Shown here one piece after another: positions 1 through 7,175 of a stretch of 64,000 nt of DNA (position 1 is the stretch's first letter; each line of letters begins with the position of its first letter). The stretch comes from Lentzea terrae (lineage in GTDB: Bacteria; Actinomycetota; Actinomycetes; Mycobacteriales; Pseudonocardiaceae). Location of the stretch: contig NZ_QFWW01000002.1 of assembly GCF_003265345.1 (NCBI RefSeq), forward strand, positions 298,863 to 362,862. The letters run 5' to 3'. The position numbers were made by a program, and so were the translations under genes. The notes under the pieces were generated by a model. That model saw only the letters and a program-made list of their open reading frames with translations. It was not told the origin of the DNA and did not search any database.

Positions 1-188
1 CGCTCGACCTTGTTGCCGTCGGGCGCGCCGAGCGTCCACGCCACACCCGCACTCGTGGTGGCGACGGCCTTGGCGCCCGCCGCCTCGACGATGAGGGCGG
101 AGGCGACGTCCCAGGCGTTGGGGAGGGCGAGCGGGCCGGTCTGGTGCAGCGCGTGGAAGAGCCGGGTGCGGTCAGCGGCGGAAGTCAT
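1..188 (-). CDS. Isocitrate lyase/PEP mutase family protein (5' part only)
   Basis: Only the first 62 codons are present; the gene runs off the left edge of the window. The start is ATG at 186-188. The peptide opens with a short helix and then GPLALPNAWDVASA and TTSAGVAWTLG, which is the typical opening strand and phosphate-loop region of the PEP mutase/isocitrate lyase TIM-barrel superfamily (for example oxaloacetate decarboxylase-like and methylisocitrate lyase-like proteins). The exact substrate cannot be read from this fragment. It lies downstream of, and on the same strand as, the decayed gene tail at 267-400. Confidence 0.75.
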   Translation of the reverse strand, partial: MTSAADRTRLFHALHQTGPLALPNAWDVASALIVEAAGAKAVATTSAGVAWTLGAPDGNKVE

Positions 189-266
189 GATCAGAGAAAT
201 ACCAGCAGACACCAATGGATGTCCGGCGAGTTTCGGACCTGAACCGAAGGCTTTCGGACACGGCGT

Positions 267-400
267 TCAGTTGCTGCCGGCCTTGCGGCGCACCTCTTCG
301 AACGTCCGCAAGGCCCCTCGCTCCACCCACGTCGTGTACTCCACCGCTGCGGGACAGCAGGCGACGGCAACGCGGCTTCCACGATCACTTCCGGCTTCGG
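267..400 (-). pseudogene. Decayed copy of the 3' end of the neighbouring gene (479-1171)
   Basis: Bases 267-310 are identical over 44 bp to 479-522, the stop codon and last codons of the next gene. After an 18-20 bp deletion relative to the intact copy, similarity continues to about 400 against about 632. On the minus strand the fragment still reads IVEAALPSPAVPQ, matching IVEATLPPPAVPQ of the intact gene, but the frame then shifts and the rest is scrambled. It has no start of its own. It is best read as the remnant of a tail duplication, not as a small gene. The stretch 401-478 contains further weak similarity and no gene. Confidence 0.8.
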
Positions 401-478
401 TTCGTCACAGATGACGTGTCTGACGGTTCCAGCTCCGGCTCACGCCGCACCAGGGCCCGCGAGTCCCGAGGAACGCAA

Positions 479-1171
479 TCAGTTGCTGCCGGCCTTGCGG
501 CGCACCTCTTCGAACGTCCGCAGGTAGCGCTGCCGGAAGTCCTCCCGCTCCACCCACGTCGTGTGCTCCACCGGCTGCGGAACCGCGGGAGGCGGCAACG
601 TCGCTTCCACGATCACCTCAGGCGTCGATTCCAGCTGCTCGGGTTCCGGCTCATCGACGGCCTCAGGAATGTCGGAGCTCGTCACTACGATCGGTTCGGG
701 GGCTTCAACTTCCCCCGCGGGGGGCTCGAGGTCCCCATCCTGATCGTATCCACCGGCACCGACAGATTCGGCCTCAGCGACCGGCTCCGCTTCGACGACC
801 GGCCTGGGTTCCGGCTCGACGACCGGCTCCGCTTCGACCACCGGCACGGCGACCGGCTCAACTTCGGCGATCGGCTCGGCGACCGGTTCGGGTTCGGCGA
901 CCGGTGCGGCGAACGCGGCCAGCGCCGGTTCCAGTTGCGGTAGGCCCACCACGGGATTGCGGTGGATCGGCCGCGAGTCGTAGTCGTCGTCGACCGGCTC
1001 GACGGCCGCGGGCTTCTCCACCCACATTCGCTTGACCGGTTCGTCGCCGGCTGAAGACGCCGAAGGTGCGGCTGCGTCTTCGCGCCGCCGCACCAGCACG
1101 TACATGAGCGCTGCCCCTAACGTGAAGGACAGCACGCACAACCCGAAGACGATCCCGACGGCCCCTGCCAT
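479..1171 (-). CDS. Membrane-anchored Glu/Pro/Val-rich protein
   Basis: A protein of 230 residues with one N-terminal membrane segment (about residues 4-26, GIVFGLCVLSFTLGAALMYV) followed by basic residues RRRED, so the C-terminal part is predicted to be cytoplasmic. Residues of roughly 85-150 are a low-complexity run of EPV/AEP/VEP repeats, and the C-terminus returns to a normal charged helix ending KAGSN. An AGGAG Shine-Dalgarno lies 7 bases before the ATG. It is the third gene of a leftward set with an OmpA-like protein and a DivIVA-like coiled coil, which suggests an envelope or cytoskeletal role. I recognise no catalytic domain. Its last ~45 codons are duplicated downstream as a pseudogene. 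Confidence 0.75.
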   Translation of the reverse strand: MAGAVGIVFGLCVLSFTLGAALMYVLVRRREDAAAPSASSAGDEPVKRMWVEKPAAVEPVDDDYDSRPIHRNPVVGLPQLEPALAAFAAPVAEPEPVAEPIAEVEPVAVPVVEAEPVVEPEPRPVVEAEPVAEAESVGAGGYDQDGDLEPPAGEVEAPEPIVVTSSDIPEAVDEPEPEQLESTPEVIVEATLPPPAVPQPVEHTTWVEREDFRQRYLRTFEEVRRKAGSN

Positions 1172-1185
1172 GCGAAGGCTCCTAC

Positions 1186-1743
1186 CTATGCGACTAGGAC
1201 GTCGACCTGAGGTCCACCGGCCGAGGGCGGGCCCCAGACCGGCTCCACGATCACCCGCGTGATCACGACGTTCTCCACGCCCTGCTGGGCCAGGTAGTCA
1301 CGCACCAGGCCGGCTCGCTCCATGGCCAGCACGTCGCAGCGGTGCGAGGCGGTTTCGCCGTTCCACGCGTACGCCACCAGCTTCACGGTGCCGCCGGTGA
1401 CGTTGCGCAGGACGCTGGCCAGGCTGCGGCGCACGTCCTCGCCGCGGCCCACGAGAGATGCGGTGCCCGGTGCGAACGTGATGCCCTTGACCGCGTGTGA
1501 GGAGAACAGGTCGCGCACGTGCTGATGGGCGACCGCCGCCGGCACCAGCAGCGGTGCGGGCGGTTCCATCCGCAGCGGCGACACGAAGTCGTCCACCGGC
1601 ACCGGGCCGGACAGGACCGTGGGCACGGCGGGCGACGACGACAGCACCGTCTCCAGTTCCTCGCCGTAGACCGAGAACCCGAACGCCGTCACCGATGCGG
1701 GCACCATCAGCGCGCCGACGACCAGCGGCATCCAGCGCTTCAT
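1186..1743 (-). CDS. Membrane-anchored OmpA-like domain protein
   Basis: A protein of 185 residues starting at the ATG that overlaps the TGA of the upstream coiled-coil gene (ATGA), so the two are translationally coupled. Residues of roughly 4-24 form a membrane anchor or signal segment (WMPLVVGALMVPASVTAFGF). The C-terminal ~100 residues follow the OmpA/MotB pattern: an F-x-P-G-T-A-S-L segment, a helix, VKLVAYAWNGETASHRC, and ERAGLVRDYLAQQGVENV, corresponding to the RA..V..YL..GV hallmark. OmpA-like domains usually bind peptidoglycan; whether this divergent one does is inference. Its pairing with a polar-type coiled coil suggests a wall-to-cytoskeleton link. Confidence 0.7.
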   Translation of the reverse strand: MKRWMPLVVGALMVPASVTAFGFSVYGEELETVLSSSPAVPTVLSGPVPVDDFVSPLRMEPPAPLLVPAAVAHQHVRDLFSSHAVKGITFAPGTASLVGRGEDVRRSLASVLRNVTGGTVKLVAYAWNGETASHRCDVLAMERAGLVRDYLAQQGVENVVITRVIVEPVWGPPSAGGPQVDVLVA

Positions 1744-2690
1744 GACGCGGCCACCTGTTCCGGGATGTGCAGCGGGGCGACGCGGTCGGCGGCCACCGAC
1801 AGCGCCGCGCGGGCCGCGGACAGCTGCGAGTGGACGACCCGCTTGAGCTCGTGCAGCTCGTCGGTGCGTTCCGCTACCTCGGCCAGGCGGCGGTTCGCCT
1901 CGCGGCACGCCACCTTCACCACGAACTCGGCACGAGCGCGAGCCAGCGCCTCCTGCTCCTGCAGGTGTTGCGCGGCCTCGTTGCGGCGGCGGGTCATGGT
2001 CAGCTCGAAGAACTGCTGGGCCTTCTCGCGTTTGCGTTCCGAGTCGGCCTCCAGGGAGTTGCACTGGAGAGCGGTCTCGCGCAGCAGCCGGTCGGCGTCG
2101 GCCTGGGCCTGGGCCATCGCCTCGGTGCACTCGCGCTCCACCTCGTCGGCGCGCTGGCGGTGCTGGGCCTCGAGGTCGGAGCAGCGGCGCTCCATCTCCA
2201 GCTCACGGCGTTCCATCGCGGCGGCGCGGATGGCGCAGTCCTGGCGCACCGCGTAGAGCTCGGACTCGGCCTCGGAGCGCATCGCGGCTGCCTCGCGCTC
2301 GGCCTCCGCGCGCAACGCGGCGACCTCGACGTCGGTGCGGGCGCGGAGGTCCGCGCACTCGCGTTCGGCCTGCAGGTGCATCTCCGCGGCCTCGTCCTCC
2401 GCGAGGCGGAGCATGCGGTGCATCCGTTCGGTGGCGCCGGCGTGCGTGCCCGAGTTGGACTCGAGACGCCCGATCCGGGTGCGCGCCTCCTCGAGATCCC
2501 GGCGCGTCATTTCCAGCAACTGGCGCAAATCCGCGGCCTGCGCCAGAGCCTCGGCCCGATCGAGGCTCGTGAAGCGCAGCTGCTCCTCGAGATTCTCGAT
2601 GTGCTCGATGACCTGACGTCGATGAAAACCTCGGTAGACAACGTCGAAAGCGGCGTGCAGCGGAACTAGTTCCTGCTCTTTTGCACCCAT
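1740..2690 (-). CDS. DivIVA-like coiled-coil protein
   Basis: A protein of 316 residues that is almost entirely coiled coil. The N-terminus carries FDVVYRGFHRRQVIEHIENL, the pattern of the DivIVA N-terminal membrane-targeting and dimerisation region (F..v.RGy...qV..hi..l). From about residue 35 to 290 it is charged heptad sequence very rich in Glu, Arg and Ala (repeats such as EAEREAAAMRSEAESE). DivIVA, Scy and FilP-type proteins organise polar growth in actinomycetes; this is a further member of that broad class and its particular role is unknown. Starts are possible at ATG 2690 or GTG 2696; I chose ATG because AGGTG lies closer to a usable distance from it. First gene of the operon running to 479. 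Confidence 0.75.
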   Translation of the reverse strand: MGAKEQELVPLHAAFDVVYRGFHRRQVIEHIENLEEQLRFTSLDRAEALAQAADLRQLLEMTRRDLEEARTRIGRLESNSGTHAGATERMHRMLRLAEDEAAEMHLQAERECADLRARTDVEVAALRAEAEREAAAMRSEAESELYAVRQDCAIRAAAMERRELEMERRCSDLEAQHRQRADEVERECTEAMAQAQADADRLLRETALQCNSLEADSERKREKAQQFFELTMTRRRNEAAQHLQEQEALARARAEFVVKVACREANRRLAEVAERTDELHELKRVVHSQLSAARAALSVAADRVAPLHIPEQVAAS

Positions 2691-2696
2691 GGTCAC

Positions 2697-3005
2697 CTAC
2701 TCACTCACCCAGGCTGAAGATTGTGCGAGCTTACCCACCCCTGGTACCGCCAACCAGCATCGACGGTGGCCGGAAGGGACACCTGTAACACGTGGAATAA
2801 CGCGAGCTTCCTGCGCAAATGAGACACTCGTAGATCAACTCCAAACAACGCGCAGTCACCCGATTGTGTCAAGTCGGACGCCTTTCCGAGGGGATCACTC
2901 CGCGCGTTCGCCGTGCACGGAACGCAACCATCCACGCGTAGATCACACGAATTGCCATCAATCGTTGGTGGCTACTGCGATCACCCTTCGTTAACCTTCT
3001 CGTTC
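2697..3005. other. Intergenic region between divergent genes
   Basis: About 310 bases between the coiled-coil operon (leftward) and the DegV gene (rightward). It has no convincing open reading frame and no tRNA-like fold. It should hold both promoters; a TAACCT -10 element for the rightward gene is visible at 2992-2997. The middle part is less GC-rich than the flanking genes. I see no strong inverted repeat. Confidence 0.5.
2992..2997 (+). promoter_or_regulatory. Candidate -10 element, leaderless start of the DegV gene
   Basis: TAACCT is followed by 8 bases and then the GTG at 3006, and there is no Shine-Dalgarno before the GTG. This is the geometry expected when transcription starts at the start codon. 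Confidence 0.5.
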
Positions 3006-3848
3006 GTGCCCTCACGAGTAGCCGTCGTCACCGACTCGACCGCGTCACTTCCGGCCCGTCTGGCGGAGCGGTTCAACATCATCACCGTCCCGATGCAGCT
3101 GAAGATCGGGTCGGAACTGATCGACGAGGCCTACGTGCCGACCGACCGGCTGCTGCAGGCGATGGACGCCCAGATCCCGATCACGACCCAGCCGCCGGCA
3201 CCGGACGCGTTCTTCTGGGCCTACCAGGACGCGTGGGCCAAGGGCGCGGAGACGATCGTGTCGGTGCACGTGACGCACAAGCTCTCCCCCGCAACGGACG
3301 CGGCGAAGGCGGCCGCGGCCAAGTCGCGAGTGCCGGTGTTCATCGTCGACTCGCACTCGTCGGGCATGACCCTCGGGTTCGCCGCCCTCGCGGCCGCGCG
3401 GATCGTGCAGTCCGGCGGCAACGTCCAGCACGCGCGCAACATCGCGGAGGAGCGCGGCCGCAACGCCAAAGTGCTGATCTACGTCAACACGCTGCACTAC
3501 CTGCGGCAGGCGGGCCGGGTCAGCGCCGCCGCGAAGCTCTTCGGCGACGCGCTCTCGGTCAAGCCGCTGCTCACCGTCGTGGACGGCGAGGTGGAGCCGT
3601 TCGACAAGGTGGTGGGGCGCGAGCGCGCGCTGAGCAAGCTCGTCGACAAGGCCGTGGCGCTTGCGTACGGGCGCAACGTGGACCTCGCGGTCGAGCACTT
3701 CGCGGCCGAGAAGGAGGGCCACGAGCTGCTCCAGATGCTGCAAAAGCGGATTCCGCACGCGCGCGACGTCGTCCTCACGCAGGTCAGCGCGGCGATCGGC
3801 GCGAACGTCGGCCCTGGCGCGCTGGCCGTCACGGTCTCGCCGTACTGA
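3006..3848 (+). CDS. DegV family fatty-acid-binding protein
   Basis: A protein of 280 residues, normal DegV length. It opens VAVVTDSTASLPARLAERF, the conserved first strand and the fatty-acid carboxylate-binding serine/threonine region, and contains TTQPPAPDAF and VDSHSSGMTLGFAAL, the second conserved ligand-binding motif. DegV proteins bind a single fatty acid; in Firmicutes the FakB relatives hand it to the kinase FakA, while in actinomycetes the partner is not settled. No DAK-type kinase gene is in this window. The start GTG at 3006 was chosen because VPSRVAVVTDS gives the family N-terminus and a TAACCT -10 sits 8 bases upstream. It converges on the TetR gene with a 10-base gap. Confidence 0.88.
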   Translation: MPSRVAVVTDSTASLPARLAERFNIITVPMQLKIGSELIDEAYVPTDRLLQAMDAQIPITTQPPAPDAFFWAYQDAWAKGAETIVSVHVTHKLSPATDAAKAAAAKSRVPVFIVDSHSSGMTLGFAALAAARIVQSGGNVQHARNIAEERGRNAKVLIYVNTLHYLRQAGRVSAAAKLFGDALSVKPLLTVVDGEVEPFDKVVGRERALSKLVDKAVALAYGRNVDLAVEHFAAEKEGHELLQMLQKRIPHARDVVLTQVSAAIGANVGPGALAVTVSPY

Positions 3849-3858
3849 GCCGTACCGA

Positions 3859-4491
3859 TCAGATTCGCGCGACTTCTTCCGCCAGGAGCAGACCGGCGTC
3901 GAACCCCATCGGCGCGAAGTGGCCTGCGAGCTCGAGCGAGAGCACGCCCTGCACCCGCGTCCAGAACGACAGGGCCCGGTGCACGGTCGGCGACGACGCG
4001 GGGAGCGTGCTCGCCCACCCGTGGTCCATGGTCAGCAAGACCTCGAACGGGGTCTGCGGCTGCTCCGCCGGGTCGGCGCACACCTCCAGCAGCACCACCA
4101 TGATCTCGTTCGAGATCGCGGTGATCTCGTCCGGCGCGTGGTAGCCGGGCACCGGCGTGCCGTAGATCAGCAGGTACCGGTGCGGGTCGCTCAAGGCCCA
4201 CTCCCTGATGACCGCGGCGAGCGCCACCACGGTGGTCCCGGCCTCGAAAGCGGCGCGGACGGTGTCGGCGAGGCTGCGGTAGGCGTCCCGGATGAGTTCG
4301 GTGATCAGCTCGTCGCGACCGGCGAAGTACCGGTAGAGAGCCGGCCCGCTCATGCCCATCTCTTTGGCGATGGCGTTGAGTGACAACGTTGTCACCCCTG
4401 CGCCGGCGATCTGCGCCCACGCGTGCCGCTTGACCTCCTCGCGCACCTGAGCCCGATAGCGCTCGCGCGGCTTCTGCACCGACTCCGTCAT
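3859..4491 (-). CDS. TetR family transcriptional regulator
   Basis: A protein of 210 residues. Residues of about 15-65 form the TetR helix-turn-helix: AWAQIAGAGVTTLSLNAIA, then MGMSGPALYRYFAGRDEL, with the canonical YRYF after the recognition helix. The C-terminal ~130 residues resemble the WHG/TetR_C_13 ligand domain (ALSDPHRYLLIYGTPVPGY). A GAGAGGG Shine-Dalgarno precedes the ATG. It is divergent from the small membrane protein at 4607; the shared 115-base spacer holds a perfect 10-bp palindrome. The likely target is that membrane protein gene and itself, as for most divergent TetR pairs. Confidence 0.9.
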   Translation of the reverse strand: MTESVQKPRERYRAQVREEVKRHAWAQIAGAGVTTLSLNAIAKEMGMSGPALYRYFAGRDELITELIRDAYRSLADTVRAAFEAGTTVVALAAVIREWALSDPHRYLLIYGTPVPGYHAPDEITAISNEIMVVLLEVCADPAEQPQTPFEVLLTMDHGWASTLPASSPTVHRALSFWTRVQGVLSLELAGHFAPMGFDAGLLLAEEVARI

Positions 4492-4515
4492 GGTTAGACC
4501 CTCTCACATTCGCTA

Positions 4516-4544
4516 TTGACACTCACTGCTGCGCCAGCTTAGCT
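4516..4544 (+). promoter_or_regulatory. Candidate sigma-70-type promoter for the membrane protein gene
   Basis: A consensus TTGACA at 4516-4521 and TTAGCT at 4539-4544 are separated by 17 bases, pointing toward the gene at 4607. The -10 is a weak match, so the call is tentative. Confidence 0.4.
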
Positions 4545-4566
4545 TCAGCCTGTCACCGCAGTTAGA

Positions 4567-4576
4567 GGTTATAACC
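4567..4576. promoter_or_regulatory. Candidate TetR operator palindrome
   Basis: GGTTATAACC is a perfect 10-bp palindrome in the spacer between the divergent TetR and membrane protein genes, just downstream of the candidate promoter at 4516-4544. This is where a repressor of the rightward gene would be expected to bind. No binding is shown by sequence alone. Confidence 0.45.
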
Positions 4577-4606
4577 ACAGCGATCACCCGTAACGAAGGA
4601 GAGACC

Positions 4607-4954
4607 ATGTCTGTCAACATCCGCACTTCCGCCACTCCGTCGACGTCGACGCTCGTCGCGGCCTGGGCAGCACCGGTCATGGTCATCGGCCAGTTCGGCC
4701 TGCTCTCCGGGATCCCGATCGCCGTCGTGGTCGTCGCGAGCCTGCGCGACCGGCGCTCGAAGGCCCTGCGGTGGTGGGCGGGAGCACTCGCGCTGGCGTA
4801 CGCCACCACGCTCACGCTCTGGCTCACCGGTCCGAGCGAGGCACCGAGCCTGTCGAAGTACATGAGCCCCGCGACGACGGCGGTCCTCGCAGGTGTCGGT
4901 GTTGCCACAGCCATCGCGCACCAGGTAGTTCGCAGGCGGTCTACTGGCAAGTAA
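4607..4954 (+). CDS. Small multi-span membrane protein
   Basis: A protein of 115 residues with three likely membrane segments: about residues 17-45 (AAPVMVIGQFGLLSGIPIAV and on), 57-75 (WWAGALALAYATTLTLWL) and 90-107 (TTAVLAGVGVATAIAHQV), and a basic C-terminus. A GAAGGAGAG Shine-Dalgarno precedes the ATG. Its family is not recognised. The divergent TetR gene and the palindrome between them suggest it is induced by a small molecule, perhaps as a stress or efflux accessory protein. Its stop codon lies inside the -10 element of the next gene. Confidence 0.75.
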   Translation: MSVNIRTSATPSTSTLVAAWAAPVMVIGQFGLLSGIPIAVVVVASLRDRRSKALRWWAGALALAYATTLTLWLTGPSEAPSLSKYMSPATTAVLAGVGVATAIAHQVVRRRSTGK

Positions 4955-4957
4955 CCT
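4952..4957 (+). promoter_or_regulatory. Candidate -10 element, leaderless start of the methyltransferase gene
   Basis: TAACCT is followed by 7 bases and the GTG at 4965. The first three bases are also the stop codon of the upstream gene. No Shine-Dalgarno is present. Confidence 0.5.
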
Positions 4958-4964
4958 GACGGGC

Positions 4965-5711
4965 GTGACCCTCCCCCTGACCGGCGAACGCACGGTGCCC
5001 GGTATCGCGGAAGAGAACTACTGGTTCAGGCGCCACGAGGCCGCGTACCTGCACCTCATCGGCCATTGCGCGGATGCGGTCGTGCTGGAGGCCGGCTGCG
5101 GCGAGGGCTACGGCGCCCAGCTGATCCGCACGGTCGCGCGGCGGGTGATCGCGCTCGACTACGACGAACTGACGTCGCAGCACGTCGCGCGGTCGTACCC
5201 GCAGCTGAACGTGCTGCGCGGGAACCTCGCGACGCTGCCGTTGCGCGACGGCAGTGTCGACGTCGTGGCGAACCTGCAGGTCATCGAGCACCTGTGGGAC
5301 CAGGAGGGCTTCCTCGCGGAGTGCCGCAGGGTGCTGCGGCCCGGCGGGAAGCTGATCGTGACCACGCCGAACAGGCTGACGTTCTCGCCCGGCCAGGACA
5401 CCCCGCTGAACCCGTTCCACACCAGGGAGCTCGCACCGTCCGAACTGGACGAGATGCTCAAAGAGGCTGGTTTCCGCGTTGACGAACTGACGGGGCTGCG
5501 TCACGGAAAGAGGCTTGACTCTCTCCTGGATGGACAGATCATCAATGCACAGGTCGAAGTCGCCCTGTCCGGCGCGCCGTGGCCGGCCGAGCTCAAGGAG
5601 GCTGTCGAGTCGGTGACGGTGGAGGACTTCGACATCACCGCTGAGGACATGGACACGTGCCTCGATCTCGTGGCCGTTGCCACCAATGATCCGGCGACGG
5701 TGCCCGCGTGA
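4965..5711 (+). CDS. SAM-dependent methyltransferase (Rv3030-like, methylglucose lipopolysaccharide locus)
   Basis: A class I methyltransferase of 248 residues. VLEAGCGEGYGAQLI (about residues 41-55) is the SAM-binding motif I, VIALDYDEL is motif II, and ANLQVIEHLWDQ with RRVLRPGGKLIVTTPNR are the later motifs. It overlaps the GH57 gene by four bases (GTGA), and the GT4 gene follows four bases after that; this is the order of mycobacterial Rv3030-Rv3032, the locus for methylglucose lipopolysaccharide. By that context it probably methylates sugars of a cytoplasmic glucan; the position on the sugar cannot be told. The GTG start was chosen for the TAACCT -10 seven bases upstream. Confidence 0.85.
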   Translation: MTLPLTGERTVPGIAEENYWFRRHEAAYLHLIGHCADAVVLEAGCGEGYGAQLIRTVARRVIALDYDELTSQHVARSYPQLNVLRGNLATLPLRDGSVDVVANLQVIEHLWDQEGFLAECRRVLRPGGKLIVTTPNRLTFSPGQDTPLNPFHTRELAPSELDEMLKEAGFRVDELTGLRHGKRLDSLLDGQIINAQVEVALSGAPWPAELKEAVESVTVEDFDITAEDMDTCLDLVAVATNDPATVPA

Positions 5712-7171
5712 GCCCAAAGCCAACTGAAGGAACGTTCTGCCTGGTCCTGCACAGCCATCTGCCCTGGCTCGCGCACCACGGCGCGTGGCCGGTCGGCGAG
5801 GAGTGGCTCTACCAGGCGTGGGCGCATTCGTACCTGCCCGTTGTCGACATGCTGCGGCGCTTCGCCGACGAGGGCCGGGAAGACGTCCTGACGCTCGGCG
5901 TCACGCCGATCCTGGCCGCGCAGCTGGACGACCCCTATTGCTTACGCGGCGCGCACGACTGGCTCGGCAACTGGCACCTGCGCTCGCACTACGCCGGGGA
6001 ACGGCTGCGCGAGCTGTCCGCGTACGAGCACCGGGCGTCGTCGTGGGCGCTGGAGAAGTTCGAATCCCATTGGCGGCACGGGTTCTCGCCGATTCTGCGG
6101 TCCCTTGTGGACTCCTCGACGATCGAGCTGCTCGGCGGGCCGGCGACCCATCCCTTTCAGCCGTTGCTGGATCCTCGCGTGCGGGCGTTCGCACTGCGGA
6201 CCGGTTTGGACGACACCAGGCTGCGGATCGGCAGGGCTCCGGAAGGGATCTGGGCGCCGGAGTGCGGTTACTCGCCCGGCATGGAGGCGGGGTACGCCAA
6301 CGCGGGCGTGCGGCGGTTCATGGTCGACGGGCCCGCGCTGCACGGCGACACCTCGGCCGCGCACCCGGTCGGCTCGTCGGACGTGCTGGCGTTCGGGCGG
6401 GATCTCGAGGTCTCGTACCGCGTCTGGTCGCCGAAGGTCGGCTATCCGGGCGATGCCGCGTACCGGGACTTTCACACCTTCGACCACCCGACGGGCCTGA
6501 AGCCGTCGCGGGTCACCGGCAAGAACGTGGCGCCGGAGGACAAGCGGCCGTACGACCCGCTGCTTGCGCGGGAAGCGATCGGCCGGCACGTCGAGGACTT
6601 CGTCGACACCGTCGTCCGAAGGCTGCGGGCGATCGACGGCGGGCTGGTCGTGGCGGCGTACGACACCGAGCTCTACGGGCACTGGTGGCACGAGGGTCCG
6701 CTGTGGCTGGAGGCCGTGCTGCGGGCGTTGCCGGAAGCGGGTGTGCGGGTGACGACCTTGCGCGGCGCCGTGGAGGCCGGGCACGTCGGCGCACCCGTCG
6801 AGCTGCCCGCGTCGTCGTGGGGCAGCGGCAAGGACTGGCGGGTGTGGGACGGCGCGCAGGTGTCGGACATCGTGTCGTTGAACTCTGCTGTGCAGCAAGA
6901 ACTGCTGGAGCTGGACTTCTCGTCGAACGTGCGGGATCCGGTGCTGGACCAGGCGGTGCGCGAGGCGTTGCTGGCGTTGTCGAGCGACTGGGCCTTCATG
7001 GTCACGAAGGACTCGGCCGCCGACTACGCCCGCTACCGCGCGAAGATTCACAGCGATCGTTTCAGCGAGCTCGCGGCGTTGACGCGAAGCGGTCGTGGAC
7101 ATGCGAGGGCGGCGGAGCTCCGCGCGGCAGACGGCCCGTTCGGGCACCTGGACGCGCGAGGAATGGGGTAA
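5708..7171 (+). CDS. GH57 1,4-alpha-glucan branching enzyme (DUF1957, Rv3031-like)
   Basis: A protein of 487 residues, close to the usual size of bacterial GH57 branching enzymes. The N-terminus CLVLHSHLPW has the GH57 first-strand histidine. The likely nucleophile is Glu185 in EGIWAPECGYSPGME and the likely acid/base is Asp319 in AAYDTELYGHWWHEG, both in GH57 consensus settings; SSDWAFM near the C-terminus matches the C-terminal helical domain. It would introduce alpha-1,6 branches into a linear alpha-1,4-glucan in the cytoplasm. The GTG start overlaps the preceding stop, and the GT4 gene follows four bases later, so the three genes are one operon. A second, unrelated (GH13) branching enzyme, glgB, lies at 41072. 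Confidence 0.92.
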   Translation: MSPKPTEGTFCLVLHSHLPWLAHHGAWPVGEEWLYQAWAHSYLPVVDMLRRFADEGREDVLTLGVTPILAAQLDDPYCLRGAHDWLGNWHLRSHYAGERLRELSAYEHRASSWALEKFESHWRHGFSPILRSLVDSSTIELLGGPATHPFQPLLDPRVRAFALRTGLDDTRLRIGRAPEGIWAPECGYSPGMEAGYANAGVRRFMVDGPALHGDTSAAHPVGSSDVLAFGRDLEVSYRVWSPKVGYPGDAAYRDFHTFDHPTGLKPSRVTGKNVAPEDKRPYDPLLAREAIGRHVEDFVDTVVRRLRAIDGGLVVAAYDTELYGHWWHEGPLWLEAVLRALPEAGVRVTTLRGAVEAGHVGAPVELPASSWGSGKDWRVWDGAQVSDIVSLNSAVQQELLELDFSSNVRDPVLDQAVREALLALSSDWAFMVTKDSAADYARYRAKIHSDRFSELAALTRSGRGHARAAELRAADGPFGHLDARGMG

Positions 7172-7175
7172 CGGG

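Noticed and set aside
1767..2669. A 300-codon frame opposite the coiled-coil gene, rich in Leu and Gly
   Set aside because: It is the complement of a Glu/Ala/Arg heptad-repeat gene, which always yields Leu/Ala/Gly-rich antisense sequence.
2913..3005. A longer N-terminus for the DegV protein
   Set aside because: The extra 31 residues are not DegV-like, and they cover the TAACCT -10 element.
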